A DNA stretch of 64,000 nucleotides from Platycnemis pennipes (GCA_933228895.1 OW121857.1:682001-746000), one strand, 5' to 3'. Positions 54,645 to 64,000 are shown, numbered from the stretch's first letter. Notes: generated from the letters alone by a model not told the origin. Numbers and translations are program-made.

Positions 54645-56354
54645 TTATTGTGATGTTGGTAATGGCACCAACTTCACAATCGGTCTCGTTCGAGTACCTG
54701 ATGAAGTTTTTAATTCCGCAACCCTAACAACACCTGCTGAGTCGGGATAGACTTTGATAATTCTTCCCATTTTCCAAAGGGAAGTGGGAAGATTGGAATC
54801 TCGCAGCAGAACTAAATCACTAATTGTGATGTTTCCGATTTCTCGCGTCCATTTAGCCCGCTGCTGCAAAGTGTGCAAATATTCTTGAGACCACCGTCTC
54901 CAAAAATGTTGAAACACTTGCTCAATGAGTTTCCATCGAGTGGGCAGACGCATCGCATCTCCCGAAATGCTCTCTGGCAAACCTATCAGAGGACGACCGA
55001 CAAGAAAATGACCAGGAGTCAAACAATCTATCTCTTCAGGATCGGATGACTTTGGTGTCAGAGGTCGTGAATTTAACACGGCTTCAATTTTACAAAAGAG
55101 TGTAGAAAACTCTTCGAAATTTAAAATTTGGCCGTGGAGAAATCTGCGTAAATGATATTTTACGGACTTGATTCCTGCCTCCCAGAGTCCGCCAAAATGC
55201 GGAGCGGATGGTGGGTTGAATTTCCACTTGATTCCAGACTCCGGATAAACTGATGTCAGTGCTTCTTTATGGGAGGAGGATCTTATCGACCGATATAGTT
55301 CTGTTAAACATCGATCCGCCCCGACGAAATTAGTCCCACAATCGGAATAGATGATACTAGGAATTCCTCGCCGCGCTATAAAGCGTTGGAACGCCGCAAT
55401 GAATGCAGGCGTAGACAACGAGGTTACTAATTCTACATGTACCGCTTTGGTCACAAAACAAATAAATAAACATAAATACGCCTTTCCAATGGCTGAATTC
55501 CGTCTAGTACTCAACTTGTACGAAAATCCTCCTCCATAATCCACACCTACGGAGGAAAAGGGTCTCTGCGGCACAACCCTATGCGTAGGCAGATCTGACA
55601 TAATCGGTTGTAGCGTCAAGCCCCGATATCGCGAGCATACAACACATTTCAGAATTTCCGACCGAAAGACTGATCTTGCAGACAATATCCAAAATTGTCT
55701 GGAAACCAATGCCTCCACAGCGCGAGGACCGCCGTGGAGCGATACCAAATGATAATGTCGCACGATCAAACGTGACAGGTGACTATCTTTGGACAGCAAA
55801 ATAGAGTGTTTGATATATGATGACAGAGAAGAATGTGAGAGTCTGCCACCCACCCTAAGAATTCCAGGGGGTTCTAAGTATGGACGAAGTCGTGCCAAAC
55901 TGGGATGAATGTGCTGCCCCCCGTTTTGGATTAATTCAATTGCCTTTTGAAAATGGTGATCCTGATCCACTTTCACTAATTGAATCAGAGCCTGCGACCA
56001 TTCTGATCCCGATAAAGTAAGATCATTAGGAGATGATTTCCCCTTAACTGAAGCGATGAATCTCAGAACATACGCGAACGATCGAACTAATTTAATGTAA
56101 GACGAGAATCTATTCATCCAGGTCAGAAAATTCTCCTGCCTGACAAGACTCACTATAGAGTTGATTGTTTTCAATTCTGGTAATGAAGATAATTTTAGGT
56201 CCAAGCCACTTTCTACAGGACACTTATCTTCCGACCACTGTAGAAAAGAGGGCCCTTCCCAGAATAATGTGGAGTCTTGGAATTGGCGAGGTGAAATACC
56301 CCGCGAAGATCTGCTGGATTTTGTGCGGAGTTGATATGATGCCACATAGAGCAT
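54645..56354 (-). pseudogene. BEL/Pao integrase region of pol
   Basis: A 569-residue open frame. Residues 16-45 are the end of the RNase H-proximal linker (SSRGISPRQF, FWEGPSFLQW). The HHCC zinc-binding site is H200, H207, C237 and C240 (RHYHLVSLHGG, CVVC). The integrase core has D272 (GVDYGGGF), D338 (YSDCGTNFVG) and E392 (GGLWEAGI), spacing 66 and 53. The domain ends with the carboxy-terminal SH3-like part (DLVLLRDSNLPTSLWKMGRI). All catalytic residues are intact. The amino end overlaps the RT frame, from which it is separated by a one-base shift near 56300, so it is the 3' part of a broken polyprotein and its methionine is not a natural start. Confidence 0.92.
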
Positions 56355-57962
56355 GGAAAATAATCATTGATAATTGAAACTCTGTTGGCAACAAAAATTT
56401 TTAACTTATATAAAGGTGTCTTCAGCCAAGCTAATACAATGCTGGAATCTGTCCAGGCAACAGTACGCGAAATGTGAATTCGATCTTTTAGAGTATTGAG
56501 GATACGATTAAGTAATTTAGTGAGTAACAGCGCAGCTAAAAGCTCTAACTTTGGGATGGTGATTGGTTTAATGGGAGCCACTCTTGTCTTAGCTGCTAAG
56601 AAACTGACTTTTAGCTCACCACTAGTAGTTAAGACGCGTACATACACTACCGCAGCATAACCCTTTTCGGACGCATCGCAAAAACCAACGAGCTGATTTT
56701 CTTGCGCGATCGGGGAAAATGCATACCTAGGAATGCGGATTTTGGTAAGCACTGGCATCTGAGACACGAATTCTGTCCATCTCAGTCTAGCGGATTCAGG
56801 AAGTGGATCATCCCAACCAATTTTCAAAGTCCAAAGAGACTGCAAAAAGCATTTTGCCCAAAAAACGACTGGAGCAGCACCGCCAATTGGGTCGAATATT
56901 CTCGCAATACTTGAAAAAATCATCCTCTTAGTATTGGCAGAAGGATCAAACTCAACATGATAAGAAAATAAATCAGATTTAGGGGCCCAAGACATTCCTA
57001 ATACCTTAAGTGATGCAAATTCTGATGCTTCAAATTGTATAGTGGCTTCACACTCCTCTTTCGGAAAATTAATTAATAATTCATCAAAGTTGCTTGCCCA
57101 TTTGCCCAATGGGAATCCTCCTAAAGAAAGTAAGTCGATGAGCTGTTGCTGCAAGACCAAAGCATCCGAAATAGAATTTGCTCCTGTAACAATATCGTCA
57201 ACATACATGTCCCGAAGAAGAGATTGAGCGGCCACAGGAAATTTTTCTCCTTCGTCATTCGCTAATTGATGAAGAGTGCGGATGGCAAGATAAGGAGCAG
57301 AGACAACTCCATACGTCACGGTATTTAATTCAAACTCCTGAAGGGCTTGAGAGGAATCTTCTCGCCACAAAATGTGCTGAAAGCCACGGTGTTCAGGAGA
57401 TACCAATATTTGGCGATACATTTTGCAAATGTCCGTAATGAATGCAATTAAGTGAGTTCGGAATCCCACTAACAAATCAAAAATATCATTTTGAAGCTTG
57501 GGACCGGTGAGCAATGCATCGTTAAGTGAACTGCCATTCGAAGAGCGAGAGGAAGCATCAAAAACAACCCTCAATTTCTGACCTTGAGGGGTGGATTTAT
57601 GAACTCCGTGATGAGGAAGATAATAAAACCCTGCTGATGAAGCAATTGACATGTGGCCAAGACTCTCATACTCTTTCAAAAATTTGCAATAACTGGCCTT
57701 TAACCTTGGTCGCTGTGACAATTTACGTTCCATGCCCATACACCTCTTTGCAGCCTGGGAATAAGATTCTCCCAGAGACGGTGGCTCGCTTTTGAATGGC
57801 AAGGAAACGATATATCTTCCCGAGGCATTCCTTCGATGAGTTTTCGTAAACAGCTCCTCACATCTAACCTCATCAGGATTTTGAGCGACTTGAACGGTGG
57901 ATTCCTCCAATTCCCAAAACCTCTTTAGTTGACTAACCAGAGGAATTTCCTCGAAAACACAT
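56285..57962 (-). pseudogene. BEL/Pao reverse transcriptase and RNase H region of pol
   Basis: Open from the boundary of the nested LTR (57962) to the frameshift near 56300. Counting from the methionine at 57910: LRVVFDAS at 113-120, RT motif A D160 (FITDICKMYRQI), YGVVSAPYLA at 200-209 (motif B), YVDD at 236-239 (motif C, intact), then LGKWASNF, the RNase H Asp in VGFCDASEKGY, Glu in IPKLELLAAL and Asp in AWTDSSIVLAWL, and finally HHINSAQNPADL. All polymerase and RNase H catalytic acids are present. The last residues after NPADL are frame-shifted nonsense. Confidence 0.93.
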
Positions 57963-58437
57963 TGTACTCACTCGGGGCCGAAACTGCCGCACCGAAAGAA
58001 AAATAGGACGGGGAGGCAGGCCTACACGAGCCGGGTACTTGGTTAAAACACAAAAGAAATAAACCGGGACGAAAACAGTGGGAGAGCAAAAATAATTACG
58101 GGAGGACAGGGATAGGACAAGGGATTTGGGCGCTTACCTTGGTCCGGTCTATCATCGCCCATTCCGGGCGAGAGAACGTCAATTCTGACAGGAACCGACC
58201 CACGACTCAGATCACGGCCGACGACTCCCCCGCGCCGAAGCCGATTCCACACACACTTCTGCCCCCTCTCGAGTCCAGCAGGACACTCTCCAGCAGACGA
58301 AAACTCGACAATCGAATCGAATGTCGAGTGGAAAACAAATGAAGGCCGGAAAGCGCCCAAGGAGAGAGGGTGGGAAATTTAAAATGGGGAAGGTAGGGAA
58401 ACTAGTGACCTACCTCCCGAGTGGTGCCAACACACAT
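57958..58437. mobile_element. Solo LTR of a second BEL-like element nested in pol
   Basis: 470 bp (57963-58432) starting TGTACTCACTCGG and ending GTGCCAACA, flanked by a perfect 5-bp duplication CACAT (57958-57962 and 58433-58437). The ends carry a short inverted repeat (CACTCGGG/CCCGAGTG). Its layout resembles the BEL LTR, including GGGCGCTTACC at 58129-58139 where the host LTR has GGCGCTTACC. Removing it with one CACAT leaves the protease and RT frames in register, confirming an insertion. It must have arisen by insertion followed by LTR-LTR recombination. Confidence 0.88.
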
Positions 58438-58973
58438 AAAGAGGTTTCACAAGGAGGAGCCTTATGAGAACTATTCAAAATATTTCCCATCAAGATCCAT
58501 CCAAAAATGGAATCGATTAGAATTAATTCACAATCTTCTAAAGTTTTCCGCCCCCCAAGGAAAACCTTAGGGAATAAATCCATTCCCAAAATAAAATCTA
58601 CTAAATTCGGTTTGTCGAATTCCGGATCCGCTAAATGAAGATGAGAAATTGTGCTTCGAATAAAGGGCGGGAGTGGAACTGGTGGAAGCTCCGAAGTTAG
58701 CTGGGGTAGGATTACAGCCTTGGTATTCAATACCGGCAAAGAAGTGTGAGTCGGCGAAAGCGATAAAACAGTGCAACCTTCCGGCCGCCTCAGAGGGGTT
58801 TGAGACAACCCAAAAAGAGATCCATGATAAGGCAACACGGGTAAACTCAACCGTCTAACCGCTGCCGAGGAAATAGCAGACACTTGACTCCCAGGGTCAA
58901 CCATTATTCGAAGAGGAACGTTTAGCCCGTGATTATTACGGACATGAACAACTGCCGTTCCGAGAACGGTCAA
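58433..58973 (-). pseudogene. BEL/Pao aspartic protease region of pol
   Basis: The minus-strand frame has LRIMVDPGSQVSAIS (active-site DPGS, where DSGS is usual) near residues 21-35, and FILGMDLFPKVFLGG and ILIDSIFGWILMG further on, the typical carboxy-terminal part of Pao proteases. The frame enters the nested LTR at 58432 and ends 22 codons or fewer into it. Upstream it is close to the zinc-finger end of gag, but a stop near 58980-58990 separates the two. Confidence 0.88.
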
Positions 58974-58989
58974 GTGCGTCGGTTGGCAG

Positions 58990-59592
58990 CTAACACAATA
59001 AGACGCGAGAGCAGAGGAGGGGTGATCTGTGAAGGCGGGAGAGACTCGGCCGTTTGACTCGAGACGAGGATGACGACGAAATGGAAGGACGATTAATTTG
59101 CTCCGAATTTTGTTCCGAGTGCAACGTTGTATTGTGATATCTGTTGCAAATAGTACAGCACATATCCCTCTGCTGACACCTCGGAGCCCAATGACCGGGC
59201 TTCAAACAATTAAGACAAAGTTTTCTCGATCGTACAAAAGCCGCACGATTAGCGATGGTCATCTCGAGATATTTAGGGCATCTAACAAGAGAATGATTGG
59301 ATGAGCATAGAAAACAGCGTTGGATAACTCGTTGCCCTTTCTCCTTCACGGTGTGCGTATCGCCGACGGAAATCGGCATAAGAACTCTTGCCGTTGGCGG
59401 AGACTTGCGCGAAACGGAGGCTTTCGGATTAGGGCCATACGACGTTTGTAAAACCTCCTTGATCCTTTTCTTGACGAAACTCAAAAGTTGAGTAACAGAG
59501 GGAAAAGGCTCATCACCCAATGTCTCTTCAAAGGGGGCAAGAGTTTCTGCGTCAACCACACGAGCAGCTAATCTAAATAATGGCTTCGCCAA
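58990..59592 (-). pseudogene. BEL/Pao gag, carboxy-terminal part with CCHC fingers
   Basis: A 200-residue frame. It starts with the end of the DUF1759-type gag region (AETLAPFEETLGDEPFPSVT then QLLSFVKKRI), a basic linker, and then Cys/His clusters CFLCSSNHSLVRC, CLNCLKPGHWAPRC (a CCHC knuckle) and CCTICNRYHNTTLH, the DUF1758-associated set of Pao elements. It binds nucleic acid in the gag particle. The segment before it seems to lack about 70-80 residues compared with family members. Confidence 0.88.
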
Positions 59593-59880
59593 ATGGGACT
59601 GAAGCGATAAGCGCTGATGCCTTTCCTTGAAGAGCAGCCTTCAAATAGGGGAATTTCTCCACCGAAGCAATATCGGTTCTATCGTGAACCACAGACTTGA
59701 ATAAATCACGGAATCCAACCCAATCGGAGAAAGCCCCTGAAAATCGAGGCAATTCGACAGTGGGAAGGCGCGACTTTTTATTTTGCGTGGATGCATTATC
59801 CGCAGGCGTACGCTCATTTGTGGCGGAAGGATTCACTGCTCGACGGGAAATGGAAAGACTTAAAATAAAACTTTTCTTCC
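59573..59880 (-). pseudogene. BEL/Pao gag, middle part (DUF1759)
   Basis: Minus-strand frame with LPTVELPRFSGAFSDWVGFR then DLFKSVVHD and VEKFPYLKAALQGKASALIA, the conserved start of the Pao gag domain. It ends at a stop next to the junction of an apparent internal deletion (59575-59595). The frame is shifted relative to the upstream gag piece. Confidence 0.88.
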
Positions 59881-60197
59881 ACCTCTTCGCCCACACGCAT
59901 ATCCTCCGCACAGACATTGCCTTGATTACAGTTATGGCAATATTCAAAGATCTTATCCTGAGCCTCGAGGAATCCTGAATAAACGGTTTCCAATTGGGAG
60001 CAGCGAATTAGAAAAATCTCCAGCTTTGGATGACTTAACATGTCCAAACCGGAGCTGTCGAGCTCCTTAGCAAGAGGAAAAGCTGCACCCACAGTGCAAC
60101 GAAACTGATCGCGTTTGAAACGCAATAACTTCAGCTGCGAATCGAATTGCTCCCGAGTATACGCTCCCTTCTTTTTCGCCCCTTCACCTTCAGGCAT
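59840..60197 (-). pseudogene. BEL/Pao gag, amino-terminal part
   Basis: Begins at a methionine (60197) 60 bp downstream of the primer-binding site: MPEGEGAKKKGAYTREQFDS, then a helical region with FEYCHNCNQGNVCAEDM. The frame becomes nonsense after VEEKFYF, because of a one-base shift near 59865. The position just after the primer-binding site supports the start. Confidence 0.82.
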
Positions 60198-60256
60198 GGC
60201 CGAATGAAATAATCAAAAAACTCCCGAAAAGAAAATAAACTTTCTCGCAATAATTA

Positions 60257-60274
60257 TCCCGGGTTTCGGCACCA
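60257..60274 (-). other. BEL primer-binding site, complementary to tRNA-Phe
   Basis: The plus-strand text TCCCGGGTTTCGGCACCA equals the 18-nt 3' end of a eukaryotic cytosolic tRNA-Phe including CCA. It lies 5 nt inside the 5' LTR (60275-60279 gaaaa). Confidence 0.88.
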
Positions 60275-60279
60275 GAAAA

Positions 60280-60646
60280 TGTAGGCACACGTGGTCCGTT
60301 GGACCGTGACGTGCGACAAACGCAACAGAAAGAGGTTCAATAAAATAAAATGGGGTAAAGAAAGTCATGAATGGGAGATGGGAAGGGGAAATGAGGATAG
60401 GCGCTTACCGGAGGATGAAATACGGCAGCTCCGAAAATGTAGGAGACGAAAAACTCTCAAAAGCCCTCTCTTCATCGAAGCACTGTGTTTCCTCGACCAG
60501 CATAGGAAGACGACTCCCGATGCGCCGGGTTTTTCTCCCCCTCCTCCTTCTCACGAACTCACCTCACCAGCGCCAAAGGGAAGGCAAGGGAAGTTGGGAA
60601 AGGGAACCCAAACAAAGAAGACACGCAATGCGCTTACGTGCGAACA
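60280..60646 (-). repeat. BEL 5' LTR
   Basis: 367 bp, 99% identical to the 3' LTR. Open frames seen inside both LTRs are identical shadows of the repeat and not genes. Confidence 0.95.
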
Positions 60647-61232
60647 GTACCAGTAGGCACATAAAAGAGATGGATTATTAAAATGTCTCTGTCAATTTAC
60701 ATGTCAATAATATGAACATGAAAATAATAAAAGTCGGTGATAGAAGAAGTGATTGGGAAATTATTTTTCTGCATAATTAAAATCGCGGAAAATTGCGTGA
60801 ACTTTACAATGCATTTTTTCATTTGTAAATCTAGTTTACACGATAGCGTTAGAAAAGAGAAAGTGTTCACACGTAAGTGTAGGAAATTGATGATGATAAA
60901 GTTTTAGATACAATGACCGAAAGAAAAACATCACACCACGATGAGCGGATAGGACGCCATCTCCCGTTGTCAGGCCGGAAAATGCATGCAGCCCGCGTTG
61001 CGTTTCTATTTTTTTTCTCGCGAACCCGAGCCTATGGGGAAAAAAGCCGAGACACGTGCATTTTTATTTTTCTTCTAGTTTCACTGAAAAAAATGCTCAT
61101 TTCGTGACTCCTATTACGCAACCTCTCCGTGATTCAACCCGAAGGTTGGTTTTGAAAGGTGAGAGTAGAGCTCCGGACCAAGGCAGAGGGAATTTCACAA
61201 TTTACAGAATTTCGCACACATTCAGGGTGTAA
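60647..61232. other. No recognised feature
   Basis: AT-rich. It begins GTACCAGTAGGCACATAA; the part TAGGCACA also occurs at the LTR start, perhaps by chance. Confidence 0.4.
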
Positions 61233-61378
61233 GGGTTAAGGCAGGCAGTTCCTTTCCCTGGGCCACCTCGCACTACCAGGGTTTTTCGTCCTGGGGCGTT
61301 CAATGACTTCACCCGGATTTGAACCCGGGACCCCTCGATCAGTAGCCAATCGCTCTACCCACTGGGCTACCACGCTCC
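61233..61378 (-). mobile_element. tRNA-derived SINE
   Basis: The minus strand begins GGAGCGTGGTAGCCCAGTGG with the Pol III A box (TAGCCCAGTGGGTAGAG, about 61354-61370), followed by the B box GGTTCAAATCC (61325-61315). The 40-nt spacing is tRNA-like. A non-tRNA body follows (GAACGCCCCAGGACGAAAAA, GTGCGAGGTGGCCCAGGG). It is not a functional tRNA gene: the acceptor stem is not closed and a body is attached. Confidence 0.8.
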
Positions 61379-61486
61379 TTGCTTGCTTTTTACTTTGTAT
61401 TTTTTTAGTAAAGCACGAAAGTATTCCAAAAAGAGTTGTAATTTGAAGGAGCGCACTTATGCCCGGCCGACTGTTGCTTGAGAACA

Positions 61487-61795
61487 CGGTGACGCTTTAG
61501 AAGCTTCGGAGTGAGGAAGAAAGAACATTTAAGTGCTTACAAAAACAGCAAAGACGATAAACGAAATTTTGCTCAGCACTTGATATGTAACTGCCATAGG
61601 AGTGACTTTAAAATGAATATCTTAAAATTATGCAATGACCGCCGCGAATTAGATTCTAGAGAGCAGTTAGAAATTTTAAAAATTTTTAATAACCAGGACA
61701 TTACTCTCATCAACGAATGCATTTACACATCTTTTTCCCCCATTCTGGCGTCCGTTTCAAAATTCATCTCTTCTTCCGTTACGTAACTAAGGTTA
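61487..61795 (+). pseudogene. Penelope-like GIY-YIG carboxy-terminal fragment (PLE copy 4)
   Basis: The frame reads KKEHLSAYKNSKDDKRNFAQ, HLICNCHRSDFKMNILKLC, RRELDSREQLEILKIFNNQD and IYTSFSPIL. The order H-SA-KN...FA-HL...H, then L---E-LEI, then SSP- is the second half of a PLE GIY-YIG nuclease. The first half (the Y-IG strands) is missing. A hammerhead-type motif follows within 30 bp, as PLEs would show. This family differs from PLE copies 1-3. Confidence 0.65.
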
Positions 61796-61814
61796 CAATA
61801 ATAAGATAAATAAT

Positions 61815-61870
61815 TTACGCCTGATGATGATGATTATTAATCGAAACCCAGGTCGCTTTATTTTATAAAA
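61815..61870 (+). ncRNA. Hammerhead ribozyme, minimal type I
   Basis: Canonical core CTGATGA (61821-61827), a stem II formed by GATT/AATC with loop ATT, GAAA (61843-61846), then stem III of C-G and A-U with loop CCAG and the cleavage triplet GTC (61852-61854). Stem I begins with GC (61855-61856) against GC just before the core, followed by an internal loop and A/T pairs (ataaataa with ttatttta). The very short stem III is the known form of PLE hammerheads. It follows the PLE nuclease fragment on the same strand. Confidence 0.7.
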
Positions 61871-63632
61871 AGAAGTGGCATAAGAAAAAGTAATACATCC
61901 CAGAAACCTTAAAATGGAATACCGCAAAGTTACGAATGAGTTAGTTAATGAGAACGCGGTTGCCAACACTACTACACTGGGCGTCGTTGATTCTTCATTG
62001 ATATGAGAGAGGTCGTGCTACAAGAAATGCTTCGTTCCCGTCGTCGTGAAGGATCAATAGATTTTAACGGCGATTGAAAATTCCAAATGCAAACCTGGTG
62101 TGTCCATCCCTTACTATGTCTTTATATCCTTTAAATGCATACGCGTAATATTTCATTGAGCTTTCAACGTTAGTATTTCACTTTTGAATCCAGAATTCCA
62201 TCATCATAACGGCTCAACAAACCTGACATTGGTTTGACGTAGCTCTCCACTCCGTTCTCTTACGTTTATTATTTTCTTTCGCATTCTTTAACACTTTCAC
62301 ATTAAGCTTCATTCACTTTCATCGCCTTCATTTGTAGCCAGGGTTCCTAGGCAACGAAATAAATTTTGATGCAAATAATGTAGAATTTGAGGAAAAGTCG
62401 AGCAGAACATATTCTGAATATCTTGGGTTCGGCATTTTGCCTGGAACTTGAATCAGTTGTTCCGTCGAAAAAGCAACTTTCTTTGGTGGCTGCGAGTAGG
62501 GAAGTCCCAACAGGGGGCGCGCAATGGTCCAGAGGTGCTTCCGTGGCCGCACGAGGGTACGGCGCGGCGGCGGGTAGATGGGGGGGGGGGGGGGGAAGGC
62601 GGCGGCGTCGCCATGGTGATGCGGCAGGCACTTGTGCTTCGCCCGCTCGATTGCGCTTGTTTGCGGTCGCTAGGCAGGAAGCACCACAACAACAACGCGA
62701 CGGCAAATGCGCTGTGAACGCGCTTTCGAGTCATCGCCAGGCACACAGGAATGTCTTGATCCTGAGGGAAGGGAACCCAAGTGCAGGGGAAGTACGAAGA
62801 TGGGAGGAGCAGAATAACCAGCCACAGCAGTATAGAAAAGGGATACGAAGTGGATACGAAGTGGCCTCGGCGAATCGCCCAAGAACAAAGGCTTACTAGC
62901 ATCCGGAACGATAAACATAGAAGCAAATTAGCATAAATTGCATTAAAACCTAATTGGCACATAAATTGTAAGTATCCTACGTAAAAAGTGGACAAAATAA
63001 CAGTCACGGAGTAAGCAAGAGTGTAGATTTTGTTTGACAAAGGAATGACGAGGATCGCGTGAAAAGGCTAAAATGAAGGCCGAAGAAAAAAATCCTCTGG
63101 AAATGAAATGTCTATTCTCGATGTTCCCGTGAGCAAGCGTAACCGAGGCGTTCGCCGGGCATTCTCATTTCGCGTGATCACGCAAGTAATATGCTTCGGG
63201 GTCTCTCCACTGTCCATGGCGACATACCCTCTACGTCATCAATTTCGGCCAATCCGGCAATGGCAGGAGGGGTGAGGGGGAACAGATGAGTACCGAAACG
63301 TGTTATGCGTCGTTTTGTTTACTGGTATTACTTCTAATAAGTAATCATCTAGAACCTTATTTAATGAATATGCATTTGTGCATTTATTTTCGAAATGTGA
63401 GTAGCTTAAATTGCACAACTCTGACTTGCTGCGAATCAATCTAATCAATCGCCTACAGATGAGGTACGGTGAAGATATCATTCAGAGTTTAAGTGTGTGA
63501 TCTATGTTTAGAATTCAGAGAATTTGTGATCTACCCAACGTAAAGAACACCGCTCCGTACAAATAAATAATTCCCTTTCCCACTAACGCCAATATGCTTC
63601 TTGCTAACGGTAATCAATAGATATTGAATAGC
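61871..63632. other. No recognised gene; CpG-rich patch
   Basis: Generally AT-rich, but 62490-62760 is GC- and CpG-rich with a 16-G run (62580-62595) and open frames on both strands that reflect composition. It might be a promoter-like CpG patch; there is no further evidence for a gene. Confidence 0.35.
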
Positions 63633-63788
63633 CATATAAGCAGTGACGTATTTACGACCTCTGAGGCCCCCGGCGCAATCTAGAATGAGGCCCCTACAAT
63701 GTTATAGTATTTTACTGATACATTTACAATTCCTCTCTCGCGAGGCCCCGGGTCAACGCCGTCTGGGAAATACGGCCCTGCACATAAG
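63633..63788. mobile_element. 140-bp hAT MITE
   Basis: The element 63641-63780 begins CAGTGACGTATTTACG and, read inward from the right, CAGGGCCGTATTTCCC (hAT-type CAGKG ends). It is flanked by 8-bp direct repeats CATATAAG (63633-63640) and CACATAAG (63781-63788), with one mismatch. It contains two inverted GAGGCCCC/CGGGGCCTC-like blocks. No ORF. Confidence 0.75.
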
Positions 63789-64000
63789 ATTTTCACTCTA
63801 CTAATTACGAGGAATAGTATAATTGCACCTTATGTGAAGCAAAAAGCAAGGCGAATATCGGTAAATTATTGAATGGTTAACCACTGTTAAAAAGCATTTA
63901 ATAGCGGTTAATATATTGAAAGAACTCGTCAACAGATGAGTAATTGTGGGTATATTAATTTAATTTTGAAGTACAACTAACAACTTACTAACTAACCTTT
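63789..64000. other. No recognised feature
   Basis: AT-rich end of the window. Confidence 0.4.

Larger units (their letters stand above)
53913..60646 (-). mobile_element. BEL/Pao LTR retrotransposon, full length but defective
   Basis: Minus-strand element of 6734 bp with two 367-bp LTRs (TGT...ACA ends on the plus strand). It has a tRNA-Phe primer-binding site, a purine tract, and gag, protease, RT/RNase H and integrase in the usual BEL/Pao order. Gag is broken by a frameshift and an apparent internal deletion, pol by a one-base frameshift between RNase H and integrase and by a nested 470-bp solo LTR. The LTRs differ at three positions, so it is recent. The flanking pentamers CAACC and GTACC match at only three of five positions, so no clean target-site duplication is visible. 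Confidence 0.95.

Noticed and set aside
61254..61378. Functional tRNA gene
   Set aside because: A and B boxes are present, but the acceptor arms do not pair and a non-tRNA body follows, so it is a SINE.
62387..63040. Long overlapping ORFs on both strands around 62.4-63.0 kb
   Set aside because: GC-rich, G-run-containing sequence leaves few stops. The translations are low-complexity (Arg/Gly/Pro/Ala) with no motif and no splice signals.
1..64000. CRISPR arrays, bacterial operons, ribosome-binding sites, phage-type features
   Set aside because: No regularly spaced direct repeats with unique spacers. The composition, split exon, tRNA-derived SINE and LINE/PLE/BEL content are those of a eukaryotic nuclear genome.

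Overview
This is eukaryotic nuclear DNA, almost certainly from an arthropod and probably an insect; the species cannot be named from the sequence alone. It is AT-rich, has no prokaryotic operons, and is dense with nested retrotransposons and DNA transposons. The only convincing host coding sequence is one 105-bp exon at 41808-41912 (+), with good splice sites, encoding part of the pro-domain of a neuroendocrine convertase 2 (PC2, amontillado). The window is therefore best read as intronic or intergenic DNA around that gene, filled by mobile elements.

Layout. 0.45-5.2 kb: CR1/L2-group LINE copies of two families (A and B here) placed tail to tail, a nested LINE insertion, and RTE-clade fragments. 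5.2-8.3 kb: one unexplained ORF, otherwise nothing recognised. 8.7-10.3 kb: decayed Ty3/gypsy element. 11.0-12.4 kb: non-autonomous hAT-like element with palindromic subterminal sites. 12.4-15 kb: little recognised. 15-21.4 kb: LINE fragments (families B and C) and a Tigger-like MITE. 21.6-22.96 kb: Penelope-like element (PLE) with RT and GIY-YIG remnants. 22.98-25.75 kb: three-level nest, a LINE interrupted by a 2.4-kb DNA element that contains an 803-bp Transib-like element. 28.0-31.04 kb: 3-kb non-coding DNA transposon with TATCGTACGATA subterminal sites. 31.05-33.0 kb: RTE LINE, minus strand. 33.6-41.0 kb: a pile-up of LINE A and B copies with a hAT transposase relic. 41.8 kb: host exon. 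42.3-44.8 kb: two PLE copies, TA microsatellites and a long palindrome. 45-51.8 kb: LINE and RTE relics, hammerhead-like motifs and an inverted-repeat pair. 52-53.6 kb: pogo-like transposase pseudogene. 53.913-60.646 kb: full-length BEL/Pao LTR retrotransposon, minus strand, broken by a nested solo LTR. 61.2-61.86 kb: tRNA-derived SINE, then a PLE GIY-YIG relic followed by a hammerhead-ribozyme motif. 63.64 kb: 140-bp hAT MITE.

How the parts relate. The LINEs share a conserved 3'-terminal stem-loop followed by GTAGAT repeats, the likely template for target-primed reverse transcription. Almost every copy is 5'-truncated or broken, and none is an intact autonomous element. Nesting gives relative ages: LINE C is older than the 23183-25580 element, which is older than the Transib-like insertion; the BEL element is older than its internal solo LTR, yet its two LTRs differ at only 3 of 367 positions. 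All function calls come from reading motifs by eye; no database search was possible.
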